63,023 bases of DNA, from contig NC_049990.1 of NCBI RefSeq assembly GCF_000003815.2, forward strand, positions 17,663,213 through 17,726,235. Direction: 5' to 3'. The notes beneath the pieces were generated by a model, which saw only the letters and a program-made list of their open reading frames with translations, had not been told where the DNA came from and did not search any database. The translations under genes were made by a program, and so were the position numbers. Each line of letters begins with the position of its first letter. Positions within the stretch are counted from its first letter, which is position 1. This DNA comes from Branchiostoma floridae. Taxonomy: Eukaryota > Chordata > Leptocardii > Amphioxiformes > Branchiostomatidae. Below, one piece after another: positions 24,501 to 36,500 of the stretch.

Positions 24501-27500
24501 CATCCAGTCCCGGTTTCTCTGGTATTTCATTTGAGTACAGTTCAGAGTAATGTTCTACCCATCTCTCAAGCTGTTTAGATCTGTCGGTTATCACTTCTCC
24601 CTCTTTTGACTTCAAAGGTGCAGTCTTAGAGACCCTCGGCCCGAGCGCTACTTTCATGAGACTGTGCATTGTGCCTGAATCACCCCTGTCTGAAGCAGAT
24701 TGGATTGAAGAGCACAAATCTGTCCAGTACCGGTTTGCACACTTTCTTGACTCCCTCTGTGCTTCCGATCTTGTGTGACGAAGACGATCTAATGTGGCTT
24801 GTGATGGATTTGTTTTGTGTTCAAACATCGCCTTCCTTTTTGCGTCGAATAAGGGCAAAAGAGAACCGGCATGCGCCTCAACCCAGTCCTTGCCTGCCTG
24901 TCTCTTCTTCCCACAACTGGCAGCTGCGCTGTCGTAGATGTTCTTGCTCAGTGTATGCCACAGTTCATCCACAGTGTCGCCAGTCGCACACTCTTGCATT
25001 CTCCGAGAGAACTCCCTAGCAAAGGTTTTCTTCCTCTCAGGCTCCTTTGCTACCATAGCATTGACTTTGGGCCTAGCCTCCGGTCTCCGCCTATGGATGC
25101 GTTTGTGTGTAATCTCCACTCTGCTGGCTACGAGTGAGTGATCTGTATCACAATCTGCGCTGTGAAAGGACCGTGTAACCTTGACTGTGTTCATGTGTTT
25201 TTTACGGGTGATTACTAAGTCAAGCTGATGCCAGTGTTTGGACCTTGGGTGGCACCATGACACTCTCTGACACTCTTTCACTCCAAACACTGTGTTTGTG
25301 ATGACGAGATCCCTCTCTGAACAAAACTCCAACAGTCTCTGTCCATTCTCGTTCATCTTCCCAACGCCAAAGTGACCAAGTGGTACGGACCAAGTGTCGT
25401 AGTCTCTGCCCACCCGTGCATTGAAATCCCCTAGGATATACAGCTGTTCTCCTTGTGGGATCGAAGTATAGACCTGACTAAGCACTCCGTAGAAGTTGTC
25501 CTTCAACTCTCCCGACGAAGTGAGTGTTGGTGCATATGCGTTAATGAAGTTAACGTAGCCTCCAGCTGAGTTTAGCCGCAATGACATCAGGCGTTCCGAT
25601 GTCCCGACAGGCGTAGTTATGGATTGAACCAGGGTGTTCCTAACAGCAAACCCAACACCATGCCACCGAGGCTGGTTTGCTTCCAGTCCCTTCCAGTAGA
25701 ATGTGAAGTTTGCTTCCCTCAAACATCCATTTTCAGCAATCCTTGTTTCTTGAAGAGCAACAATGTCCATCTGCAGTTTTTCAAGTTCTTCATCAATTAG
25801 AGCAGTCTTTCTAATTTCCCCATGCCTAATGTCCATGTTATCTAATCCGGGTAACATGGTTCTTACATTCCATGTCCCGATGCGCAAGTACTTCTTTCTG
25901 TTCTTGGTAACGGGTACAGTCTTACATCTGTCGTTCGACTTTTGGTCTATCCCCATGCACCCTGTGAGGCAGACAGACGTGACGGGTCGACACCTAATTG
26001 GCCTGGGGCTGCCAGGCTTTGGCGGGCGGTAGTCGCATCCTATGTAGCTAAACAGCCACTCCCACCGTCAAAAACGGCCCGTGGCGTCCTCCCTTTCGCC
26101 AATTTGGGAGAACTTATAACCCGTAACTGCCGTCTTCCGCTGAGGTTAACGGACCTCTGCTGTGCCGGGGCATGTTAGGGAGCGGTGCCTTGCCCATAGC
26201 GCACCACACCCCACTCGACTCTAGGAATTCACTCCGAAGGAGAGACAAAGTCTATACGTCCGAAGCATCCCTATAGCTGCAGGGGATGCCAGACGATGGC
26301 TGTGGATAAGTCCGCACCAACGACTGCCTGCGGGTCCCTCCCTCCGGAATTTTGGTCAGGGTTAACTCCCTTAGCCTTGGCCTCAAAAGGCAAAACCTGC
26401 AAGACAGCAGGTGGTTTGGAATCAGGGTTTTCCTTCCCCTAGACGGACTGCCTTCCAAGGCTATTGAGCTCCGTCTGCCCGGCTTGCACTGCCCTTCGTC
26501 TGACCTCTCACCCGTAACCTGCCCGGCATGGTTAGACCTGCCAGGGGCATGGGAGCCCCCGCCGGTATAGCCCACAGGATCCTTGAGGCACTCAAGCTTC
26601 CCCACCACGACAAGGTAGCAGTACGAGGGGAAGACCATCTATGTGCACATGTAGTAAATCATTGCAAAGTTTGTGATCGGGAGTTTGATCGTGCGTTCAA
26701 CCTCGATCGCCATCTGGAAAGAAAACACCGATACAAGTCAGGTGTTGCCTCGGGAGAAGTCGTCGTTGATGCCGAGACGGGCTCTTACCGGGAGTGCGAT
26801 GTTTTCGACGACTCCGACGTGTCGTCTGAACAGGATACGGACACGGTTGGTTCCGAAGATGGGGATTCGATGGCGTCACAAGATGAAGAAAGCGTCTCAG
26901 ACGCCGAATCTGTGATGGGCTCCGAGCAGGGAGACTCCACAGAAGAAACCGATAGCGACCAAAGTGGTTCCGAGAGTGATACAGGGACAGATGTGTCCTC
27001 CGGGACGGTATCATCTGATGAAAGTGAACGTACCGGCTACGACAGCGGCTACCACAGCGGTGACAAGGAGGAGTGGACACTCTATCGAGACTGGTCCATC
27101 GCACTACCTCACCAGCCAGGCGATTTTCCTCAACGTGTCATCAAACAGACGAAGCGCGCTGGCAAAAATTATCTAATAGAGTTCGCTGCGTTGCCTCGTT
27201 ACAGTAATGAAGTTGTACACAGCAAGAACTGGGTCCTACAACAAACATTGATGAAAAAATATGTTTACCTCGTCCTGAAGTAATTTGAGGTCGCTATATC
27301 GCTTGCAGTACAATTTTTTCTTTCCTAATGTGATACCACGTTACACATATAGGCCGATATGTGCGTTGTTTATGAATTCCTTGATACATTTTTTCGCCGT
27401 CAAGTGATCTAGTAAAGTTAAGAAACAGGATCACCGTACACTAGTGTCTTTTGTGTTGTTGTGTTGATATATGCCTACATAACAGGCACGTACATGGCAA

Positions 27501-30500
27501 ATATGTATGCAGTATTTAACTCGAACATACATACTTACTCCCTTACTCCGTAGCTTACTCCGGAGCAGTTTTTGTTTTACTCCGGAGCAACACGTATAGC
27601 CGCTCTAAAGCAATGATTCACTGCATGTACATATATATGGTACATGTTCATACGTACATGACAAATATACTTACTTACAACAAATATACTTACTCCCTTA
27701 CTCCGGAGCATACTCCGGAGCATACTCCGGAGCAGTGTTTTTACTCCGGAGCAGATTATTTACTCCGAAGCGACACGCATATCTACTCTAAAGCAATGAT
27801 TTACTGCATGTACATATGGGTGGTATATGTTCGTAGTTCACGACAAATATACTTACTTATAAAAAACATACTTACTCACCCTCCTACTCCGGAGTAGTGT
27901 TTTTACTCCGGAGCAGTTTTTTTTACACCGGAGCAACACGTATAGCTACTCCAAAGCAATGATTCACTGCATATAGATGGTATATGTTCGTACGTACATG
28001 ACAAATATACTTACTCCGGAGGATACTCCGGATCAGTTTTTTTTTTTACTCCGGAGCAGTTTGTTTTACTCCGGATCAGTTTGTTTTACTCCGGAGCAAC
28101 ACGTATAGCTACTCCAAAGAAAATCTTTACTGCATGTACATATAGATGGTATATGTTCGTACGTACATGACAACAAATATACGCCAAAAATAGTTACTCA
28201 AGCAACTGGATATGGTTTTTGAAACGGTCAGACGTTTCGGATAGAATCCACTATCCTTCGTCAGTGACACTGAAGAGATCTGGAAGAAACAGGTCTTTTA
28301 TACTCTAACTATGAATGAAGACAATTTCAGATGTCCAATAGGAAAGGTTGTAAGACAATTCAGACTGAAGACAATTTGGATTCCAAAGAAAACAAAGCTA
28401 AGCCAAAGTCAAGCTGAAGACAATTTGGATTTCAAAGGATAGCAAGGCTACTCGTAAGACACAGTTAATGCAAATGAGTCAATTAGCTCCTGTTGTTTTA
28501 GTTACAGGAGCTAAAAGTTTTGTTGGCGGGGGGTGGGGGGGGGCAACAAATATACTTACTCAACTACTCAGGAGCATACTCCGGAGCAGTTTGTTTTACT
28601 CCGGAGCAACACGTATAGCTACTCAAAAGCAATGTTTCACTGTATGTACGTATAGATTGTATATGTTCGTACGTGCAACTAACCTGTACGATAAAACTAG
28701 ATAAAATTAAGAAATAAAGTAAGGTATCCCGGCAATGATTGCCTTACGACCAGGGCAAGTAAGGGCATGTCACACGAGCCGGGGGTGGGGGTGGTGTTGG
28801 AATTTGAGGGTGTAAGAATTCCCTTGTTGGGGCAGAATGTCGGCCTGACCCTTGGTTAAAAAAAAATAGATAAGATAAAGAAAAAGGTTAGGTATACCGG
28901 CGTAAAGACTTACAACCAGGCCAAATATGAGCATGTCTCGAAATAGGGGCTGGTGTTGGGGGGGGGGGGGGTTGTCATAGTTACCTTGGTAGGTCAAACT
29001 GCCGACTTGACCCCTATGTCACCCCGACCAAAGCTAAGGAAATACCTAATTCCCTAGATTTTGCCGTCACACGATGACCTCTGACCTCATCATTTCCTTT
29101 ATTGATTCGCAACATAACAGACATACACAAAGTGGTAGCCTGAATGGCGTTGGAATGTACAACAAACATGGCCTGCTGCGTCCGCATATATACATAAGGA
29201 CAATATAGAATTACACAAAATTGTATACAACCCTAACAATTGAGTACCATCATTACCACCACCATTACAAGCTAAGTGTCTATAGTCTTATTGTACAGCT
29301 TGATGGCTGTGTGCAGGAAAGAGTTCTGAAGTCTTTTGGTTCTAGCTGGGGGGATGGAGATAGTGTTTTTGTTTCTCAGTGATCGTCCCGTGGCAGTTGA
29401 TCTGGAAGCTGGGACCAGGTCATGTAGGGGATGCTCAATATCCAACATTTGTCTGAATAGTTTGACAGCTGCATCCTCGCGTCGCGACTGGAGGGTGGGC
29501 AGGTCGGGCAAATCGCGCCTGCCCGCTCGGCTGATAATCCGTAGAGCTCGCTGTTGGACTCTCTGCATTGCACGTTCCTGTTCCTTGCTACAGCCTACAA
29601 GGAGGACATGACCATATTCAAGGACTGGGCGCACGAGGGACACGTAGACAGTCACTAGGTCGGCGACACTGGTCCCTTGCTTTGCAAGTAGTCTCAAGAA
29701 GTGCAGTCTACGAGAGGCTTTAGTAACCATTGAGGTTACTTGCTCTTGCAGGGTGAGGTATTTGTCTAAGATGAAGCCCAGACCTTTTGCGGACCCGACC
29801 CACGGAACGCACACACCCCCAAGGGTTAACCTTGGTGGGCTGGGAACGGACCTGCAGACACAGATTTGTAGCAGTTGGCTTTTCTTCCCTGTTCCTTGTT
29901 GCTCCGCCTGAATATATTATATCTGACCCCTGACCTGCACCACCTGAATAAATAATATGTGACCTCTGACTGCTCCTCCTGAATGAATTATATCTGACCT
30001 CTGACTTGCTCCACCTTGCACCACCTGAATGGATAATATAGACGATGACCTCTGACCTGCGCCTGAATGAATAATATCTGACCTCTGACCTGAGCCTGGA
30101 TACAAAATATCAGCAGACGATGACTTCTGACCTGCGCCTGAATAATAATAGTTTGCGTGCGACCTCTGACCTCTGATCCGCTCCATGTTGCTCCTGAATA
30201 ATATTAGTCAGCGTGCTCCTACTATACTACTGACCACAGATGACCTGGTAGCATCCCTGGTCAATCAGAATTTCAGGCTTGTCAGAGGATTTTGTCCCCA
30301 GTGTAAGAGCGTCCAGCTCACAAGGCTCCTAAGGCTCCTCCAGCTGTGTCCATAGATATAGGTCAAAATGAGATATATAGAAAACAGTTTATTTCTGTTA
30401 ATTGGCCACTGATTAAAATAAAATGCATCTTTCCATGTAGATTATTATCTAAAGTACCTTTCAAGCAAAAACGATGCAAACAAGTTTGAAAGTCCTATCA

Positions 30501-33500
30501 TGGAATTCAGTGGATTTCTGAACTTTCCTCATTGATTATGGAAATTAGCTGTTGATTTGCATAATTAGTATTACATTATGTTAGTTATCACTTAGACTAT
30601 CTACCACGGTAGCGGGCCGTGTGTGTGCGTCCGTTTGTTTGTGGAATGCATAACTCACCCGAGGTATTTTTAAATTTAAATTAAATTTTAGCCCAAAACA
30701 TCTGATATTGTCTGGTGGTAGCAGGCCACGCACACTACCCTGCGTTTCGACCGTATTTTCATACATTTCGCATGGTGTCGCAGGTCTCATTTCTTGGTAC
30801 GAGAAGCTGAATGGGTCCGACTGTCAGATGCAATATAATAAGTGACATGATGATAGACAAGTACACATAGACACAGGGTTTTATTTAGTGCAAAGTCAGA
30901 CTTTTTTTAAAACATCAGATTTTGAGTCAATCTGTTTCGAACTCCTGGTCCGAACCTGGGTTCCAGCCGGTACGTTCCATTTTCCGTGTCGTGGGGGTCA
31001 GGTGAGTTCAAACCTAATGTTGCAGCGTTTGGAAAAGTTGATAAAAGTTGCGACTCAGGACTTGCCGTCGCAAATAGACTTCTTAAAACCCATCAAAATG
31101 AAACTGACATTAACCAGAAGCCAGAATAAGTGGGATTCATTTGCAAGCATACTGATATCAATACTTCATGTCTAAGATTTGTAAAGCATAGTGAAAGATC
31201 AATGTGTGCGGTTTCACGTTCGAAATAAGATGCCGGGAAATTCAACATGTTGTCACATAATTTTGGGGCAAGCCCGTTGCTCCTGAAATTAACCGAGAAA
31301 CTTTGGTATCAATTTAAAAGTGAGGAAATTGGCTATCACACAGTGGGGTTAGCTAATGGGATCAAGGTGAATGGTAAAAAAGACAACCACAAATAAACGG
31401 ACCAAAAAATGCCAATGTTTCGTAAGCCACAGCGTTCACTGTCATTTTGCAATGCACGAAATGTCTACATGGTTATACTGGGCGAAACCTGTAGATGTGA
31501 AAAAGTGTGTACATTACTGCCCTATGTAGGCAGATGTTTCATGTAAGACATCACGAAATCGCCGGCAAGCGCAGCCAGGCTTGCGGGGGTCTATCGGGGT
31601 CCATGCCCGACTGCGCCGTCCATGTGTACGCTACATCATCACAGTGTACGCGTCGATAACGTCACGAAATTGTCGGCAAGCGCAGCCAGGGATACGGGGT
31701 CCTGTCGGGGCCCGTGCCCGATCGCGCCGTCCATGTGTACGCCACATCATCACGATGTACGCGTCGATAACGTCACGAAATTGTCGGCAAGCGCAGCCAG
31801 GGATGCGGGGACCATCAAGGTGCATGCCCGATCGCGCAGTACATGTGAAAGGCGCTGTTGCGCATGGCCGTTCCTACTGGTGTATTACACTATACATATG
31901 GTCTAAAATGCCATGTAGCATTGTAGCAGGTCTTGCCGCCATAAGGGTATCGGGGCATGTCACTGCTCGTGTGCGGGATGACCTGGGCTTTCCGCCGTTA
32001 AAGATATTGTGGTTGATCGTTTCGACTAGTGTGACATTATACGGATGGTCTAAAATTTTCTGTAGTATTGTAGTATTGTAGTAGATCTTGCCGCTGTGAG
32101 GCTAGCGGGGTACACCGCTGCTCACGTACGGGGCGACCTGGCCTTTCATGCCGCAAAAGATATTGAGGTTGACCGTTTCTACTGATGTATCACATTATAC
32201 GTATGGTCTGAAATGCCCTGTAGTAGTGTAGTATTGTAGTAGGTCTTGACGATACGAGGGTAGCGGGGCCACTGCTGGTGTACGGGACGACCTGGCCTTT
32301 CAGCCGTAGAAGATATTGTGGTTGGCCGTTTCGACTGGTGTGACATTATACGGAAGGACTAAAATGCCCTGTAGTAGTGTTGTATTGTAGTAGGTCTTGC
32401 CACTACAAGGGTATCGGGGCATGCCACTTCTCGTGTACGGGACGACCTGGGCTTTCAGCCGTAGAAGATATTGTGGTTGACCGTTTCTACTGATGTATCA
32501 CATTATACGTATGGCCTGAAATGCCCTGTAGTAGTGTAGTATTGTAGTAGGCCTTACAGCTACGAGGGTAGCGGGGCACGCCACTGCTGGTGTACGGGAC
32601 GACCTGGGCTTTCAGCCGTAGAAGATATTGTGGTTGACCGTTTCTACTGATGTATCACATTATACGTATGGTCTGAAATGCCCTGTAGTAGTGTAGTATT
32701 GTAGTAGGTCTTGCCGCTACGAGGGTAGCGGGGCACGCCACTGCTGGTGTACGGGACGACCTGGCCTTTCAGCCGTAGAAGATATTGTGGTTGACCGTTT
32801 CTACTGATGTATCACATTATACGTATGGTCTGAAATGCCCTGTAGTAGTGTAGTATTGTAGTAGGTCTTGCAACTACAAGGGTATCGGGGCATGCCACTT
32901 CTCGTGTACTGGACGGCCTGGGCTTTCAGCCATAGAAGATATTGTGGTTGATCGTTTCGACTGGTGTGACATTATATGGATGGTCTAAAATGTCCTGTAG
33001 TATTGTAGTATTGTAGTAAGTCTTACCCCTACAAGGGTATTGGGGTACAGCGCTGCTCACGTACGGGGCGACCTGGCCTTTTATGCCGTAAAAGATATTT
33101 AGGTTGACCGTTTCTACTGATGTATTACATTTTACAGATGGTCTGAAATGCCCTGTAGTAGTGTAGTATTGTAGGTCTTGCCGCTACGAGAGTAGCGGGG
33201 CAAGCCACTGCTGGTGTACGGGCGACCTGGCCTTTTATGCCGTAAAAGATATTGAGGTTGACCGTTTCTACTGATGTATTACATTTTACAGATGGTCTGA
33301 AATGCCCTGTAGTAGTGTAGTATTGTAGGTCTTGCCGCTACGAGAGTAGCGGGGCAAGCCACTGCTGGTCTACGGGACGACCTGGCCTTTCATGCCGTAA
33401 AAGATATTGAGGTTGACCGTTCCTACTAATGTATTACATTATACAGATGGTCTGAAATGCCCTGTAGTAGTGTAGTATTGTAGTAGGTCTTGCCGCTACG

Positions 33501-36500
33501 AGGGTAGCGGGGCACGCCATTGCTGGTGTACGGGACGACCTGGCCTTTCATGCCGTAAAAGATCTTGAGGTTAACCGTTCCTACTGATGTATTACATTAT
33601 ACAGATGGTCTGAAATGCCCTGTAGTAGTGTAGTATTCTAGTAGGTCTTGCCGCTACGAGGGTAGCGGGGCACGCCACTGCTGGTGTACGGGACGACCTG
33701 GCCTTTCATGCCGTAAAAGATATTGAGGGTGACCGTTCCTACTGATGTATTACATTATACAGATGGTCTGAAATGCCCTGTAGTAGTGTAGTATTGTAGT
33801 AGGTCTTGCCGCTACGAGGGTAGCGGGGCACGCCACTGCTGGTGTACGGGACGACCTGGCCTTTCATGCCGTAAAAGATATTGAGGGTGACCATTCCTAC
33901 TGATGTATTACATTATACAGATGGTCTGAAATGCCCTGTATTAGTGTAGTATTGTAGTAGGTCTTGCCGCTACGAGGGTAGCGGGGCACGCCACTGCTGG
34001 TGTACGGGACGACCTGGCCTTTCATGCCGTAAAAGATATTGAGGTTGACCGTTCCTACTGATGTATTACATTATACAGATGGTCTGAAATGCCCTGTAGT
34101 AGTGTAGTATTGTAGTAGGTCTTGCCGCTACAAAGGTATCGGGGCATGCCACTTCTCGTGTACGGGACGACCTGGGCTTTCCGCCGTAGAAGATATTGTG
34201 GTTGATCGTTTCGACTGGTGTGACATTATACGGATGGTCTAAAATGCCCTGTAGTATTTTAGTATTGTAGTAGGTCTTGCCGCTACAAGGGTATCGGGGT
34301 ATGCCACTTCTTATGTACGGGACGACCTGGCCTTTCAGCCGTAGAAGATGTTGTGGTTGATCGTTTTGACTGGTTTGATATTATACGGATGGTCTAAAAT
34401 GTTCTGTAGTATTGTAGTAGGTCTTGCCGCTGTAAGGCTAGCGGGGCATGCCACTTCTCGTGTACGGGACGACCTGGCGTTTCAGCCGTAGAAGATATTG
34501 TGGTTGGTCGTTTCGACTGGTGTGACATTATACGGATGGTCTAAAATGTCTTGTAGTATTGTTGTAGGCCTTGGGTAGCGGGCACACTGTTCACGTACGT
34601 ATTCTATTAGGTCAGTGACATTAACTTTGTTACGTTAGGGCCCGTAAAAAGAAATGACTCTTTGACTAGTCATTTCTGCCTTTTATATCAATTATATAAT
34701 CCAAAATCAGTGTTTTGTTTAATCCTGTAATGACTACCGTAGGGGTTGAACATTCGCACCATAATTAATTATATTTCTTTGCATGGCGTATTAAGGAGGA
34801 ACAAGAAAAATGTAGCGTTGTGTTAATGGAAAATGTCATATTTTTCTGTTGTACTTTAAATGTTTAAATGTTATTGTCCCATGTCTTCGCACGTAGACTG
34901 AAATTAGTATCCAATTGGCAAGAACGCACGATTGCCCATATCATTAGAAAAAAACTTCCAATTTGTATCACAAGGCAGAAAGCAGTCTTCGAATGTCATG
35001 TTGCGTTCGAGTCTTAAAAAGTTCTTTCATCCTACGAGTGTTTCAATATACGGTACCTTGTTATTTGCAACCTAAGTTCCCATAATGATATCTAAGACCA
35101 AGGATCCTGCGTGTAATAAAACATTGGATTTACACAATTCACAATTGACTTGGATCACTGACGTTCTGTTTAAAATACGTCTGACGTTTTACCATGTCGG
35201 AATAATCCTTCATATGTTCTCAACATTTGCTCGATACTTTGGTATCACTGTAGAGTACCATACATAGATAGAAATCCTCTGTTTCATTTATTGAAAAGTA
35301 ACACTTTTCAGTATTGTCGATGGGATACGAATGCATGTAATATGCAAAGTTTAACATGTCTGACGGATAAACCGTTACCTGAAAGCACATGTACATGCGC
35401 AGCTCCAAGTTTATATGTGGGTTATGGAAACCAGTCTTATTTCTATCGACGGGCTTTCACAAGAAAAAAAATACAAAGTTTAACACATTATATGTTTTCG
35501 CACTGTTATTGATATCTAGACACGCCGTTGCAATAGGTTCTATATTCTTTCACAACATTTGAATTTGAAGTTGTTTGGTTTAGATTCTCGATGTTCTTCA
35601 TAATGGATCATCTATTGAAACAGAGGACGAATAGCTAGAGACAACACCCTGACAAAGCATATCGCAACGAATTTGGCGGACTTGTAATAAACTGACGTGT
35701 CGACCTTAGAACACAAAATTGCAGAGCAGTCGGTTAGTTACGAGTTAACTTTACTGGTCACCAGCCAAACAGCAGTAGCACGGGCCCCAGTTTATTCTAC
35801 TTCAAAATGTTTATTTTTAGAGATCATCCTCTTACCGTTTTCTCGGCCCATTGTATGTTTTCATTTTTATCTACCCGATCACATTAAACGGGGGTTGAAG
35901 ACATACGAACATCGATCGATGGGCGTATTACTGTCCAAAACTGTCATTTAGAGATCCAAGACCCGTCCGCCGTTCGATTTCGTGCTCTGTGACAAGGAAT
36001 TTCGTGGGAATTATGAATGCATACCTACAGAAATCATTTTTGAATTATTGATAATGAAGATGAAATTAACTTTCGTTCATCCATAGAAGATACAATTTTG
36101 AAGTGTTCATGCAGTAACATTACCCCTGAAGATGACATCTGAAATATATGTCATATATCGCTCAGAAAATATTAGCTCAATATCGAAAGGCTGTATATAA
36201 TCAAAAGTCACTGCATGAAAAAAAAGAGGTCGATCGGAAGATGGGGTCGACCAAAACGGCTCATACTTGGAGTGTGAGATAGGTATGTAAAACTATAAAC
36301 AGCCATGTAATTAAAACCCTCAAGCTATGTCTACCTACGCTATAAGGTTATGTGTGTTTGTGAGTGTGTACACGTATGTGTAGAAGACCAGCATTACTCA
36401 AGAATGCCCGGATGGACTGTATTGATATTTGGTACGTGGGTCGGTCTTTATTAGATCTTGAAACGATTCGATTTTGGGCCCCTAGCGGTTTGTTTTGGTT

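Larger units (their letters stand above)
20438..30230 (+). mobile_element. Large foldback-like DNA element (copy 2) with 8-bp target duplication
   Basis: The termini GTAGTATAG... and ...CTATACTAC are flanked by perfect TGACCACA repeats (20430-20437 and 30231-30238). The left arm (20438 to about 22644) and right arm (about 27440-30230) are inverted copies. From the tip inward they hold AGGTCA direct repeats, a GTGACGGCAAAATCTAGGG block, G-rich blocks, and the CTCCGGAG arrays. The arms enclose one zinc-finger ORF (26645-27283). Nested insertions are a DNA element (20981-21995), an intact LINE (22656-26633), a possible retroelement piece (28188-28540) and a truncated LINE (29088-29895). Without these the element would be roughly 3.6 kb. 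An 8-bp duplication occurs in hAT, P and some other superfamilies, but no transposase is seen, so the class is unresolved. Confidence 0.85.

Noticed and set aside
22711-25956. A host gene resembling craniofacial development protein 2
   Set aside because: The endonuclease plus reverse transcriptase layout, target duplication and 3' end show that it is a LINE ORF; that protein name stems from LINE-derived entries.
26252-26638. A separate protein on the minus strand before the LINE ORF
   Set aside because: It lies within the LINE 5' leader and has no recognisable domain.
31855-34590. CRISPR-like array
   Set aside because: The 158-bp units are contiguous tandem repeats with no unique spacers, in a eukaryotic genome.
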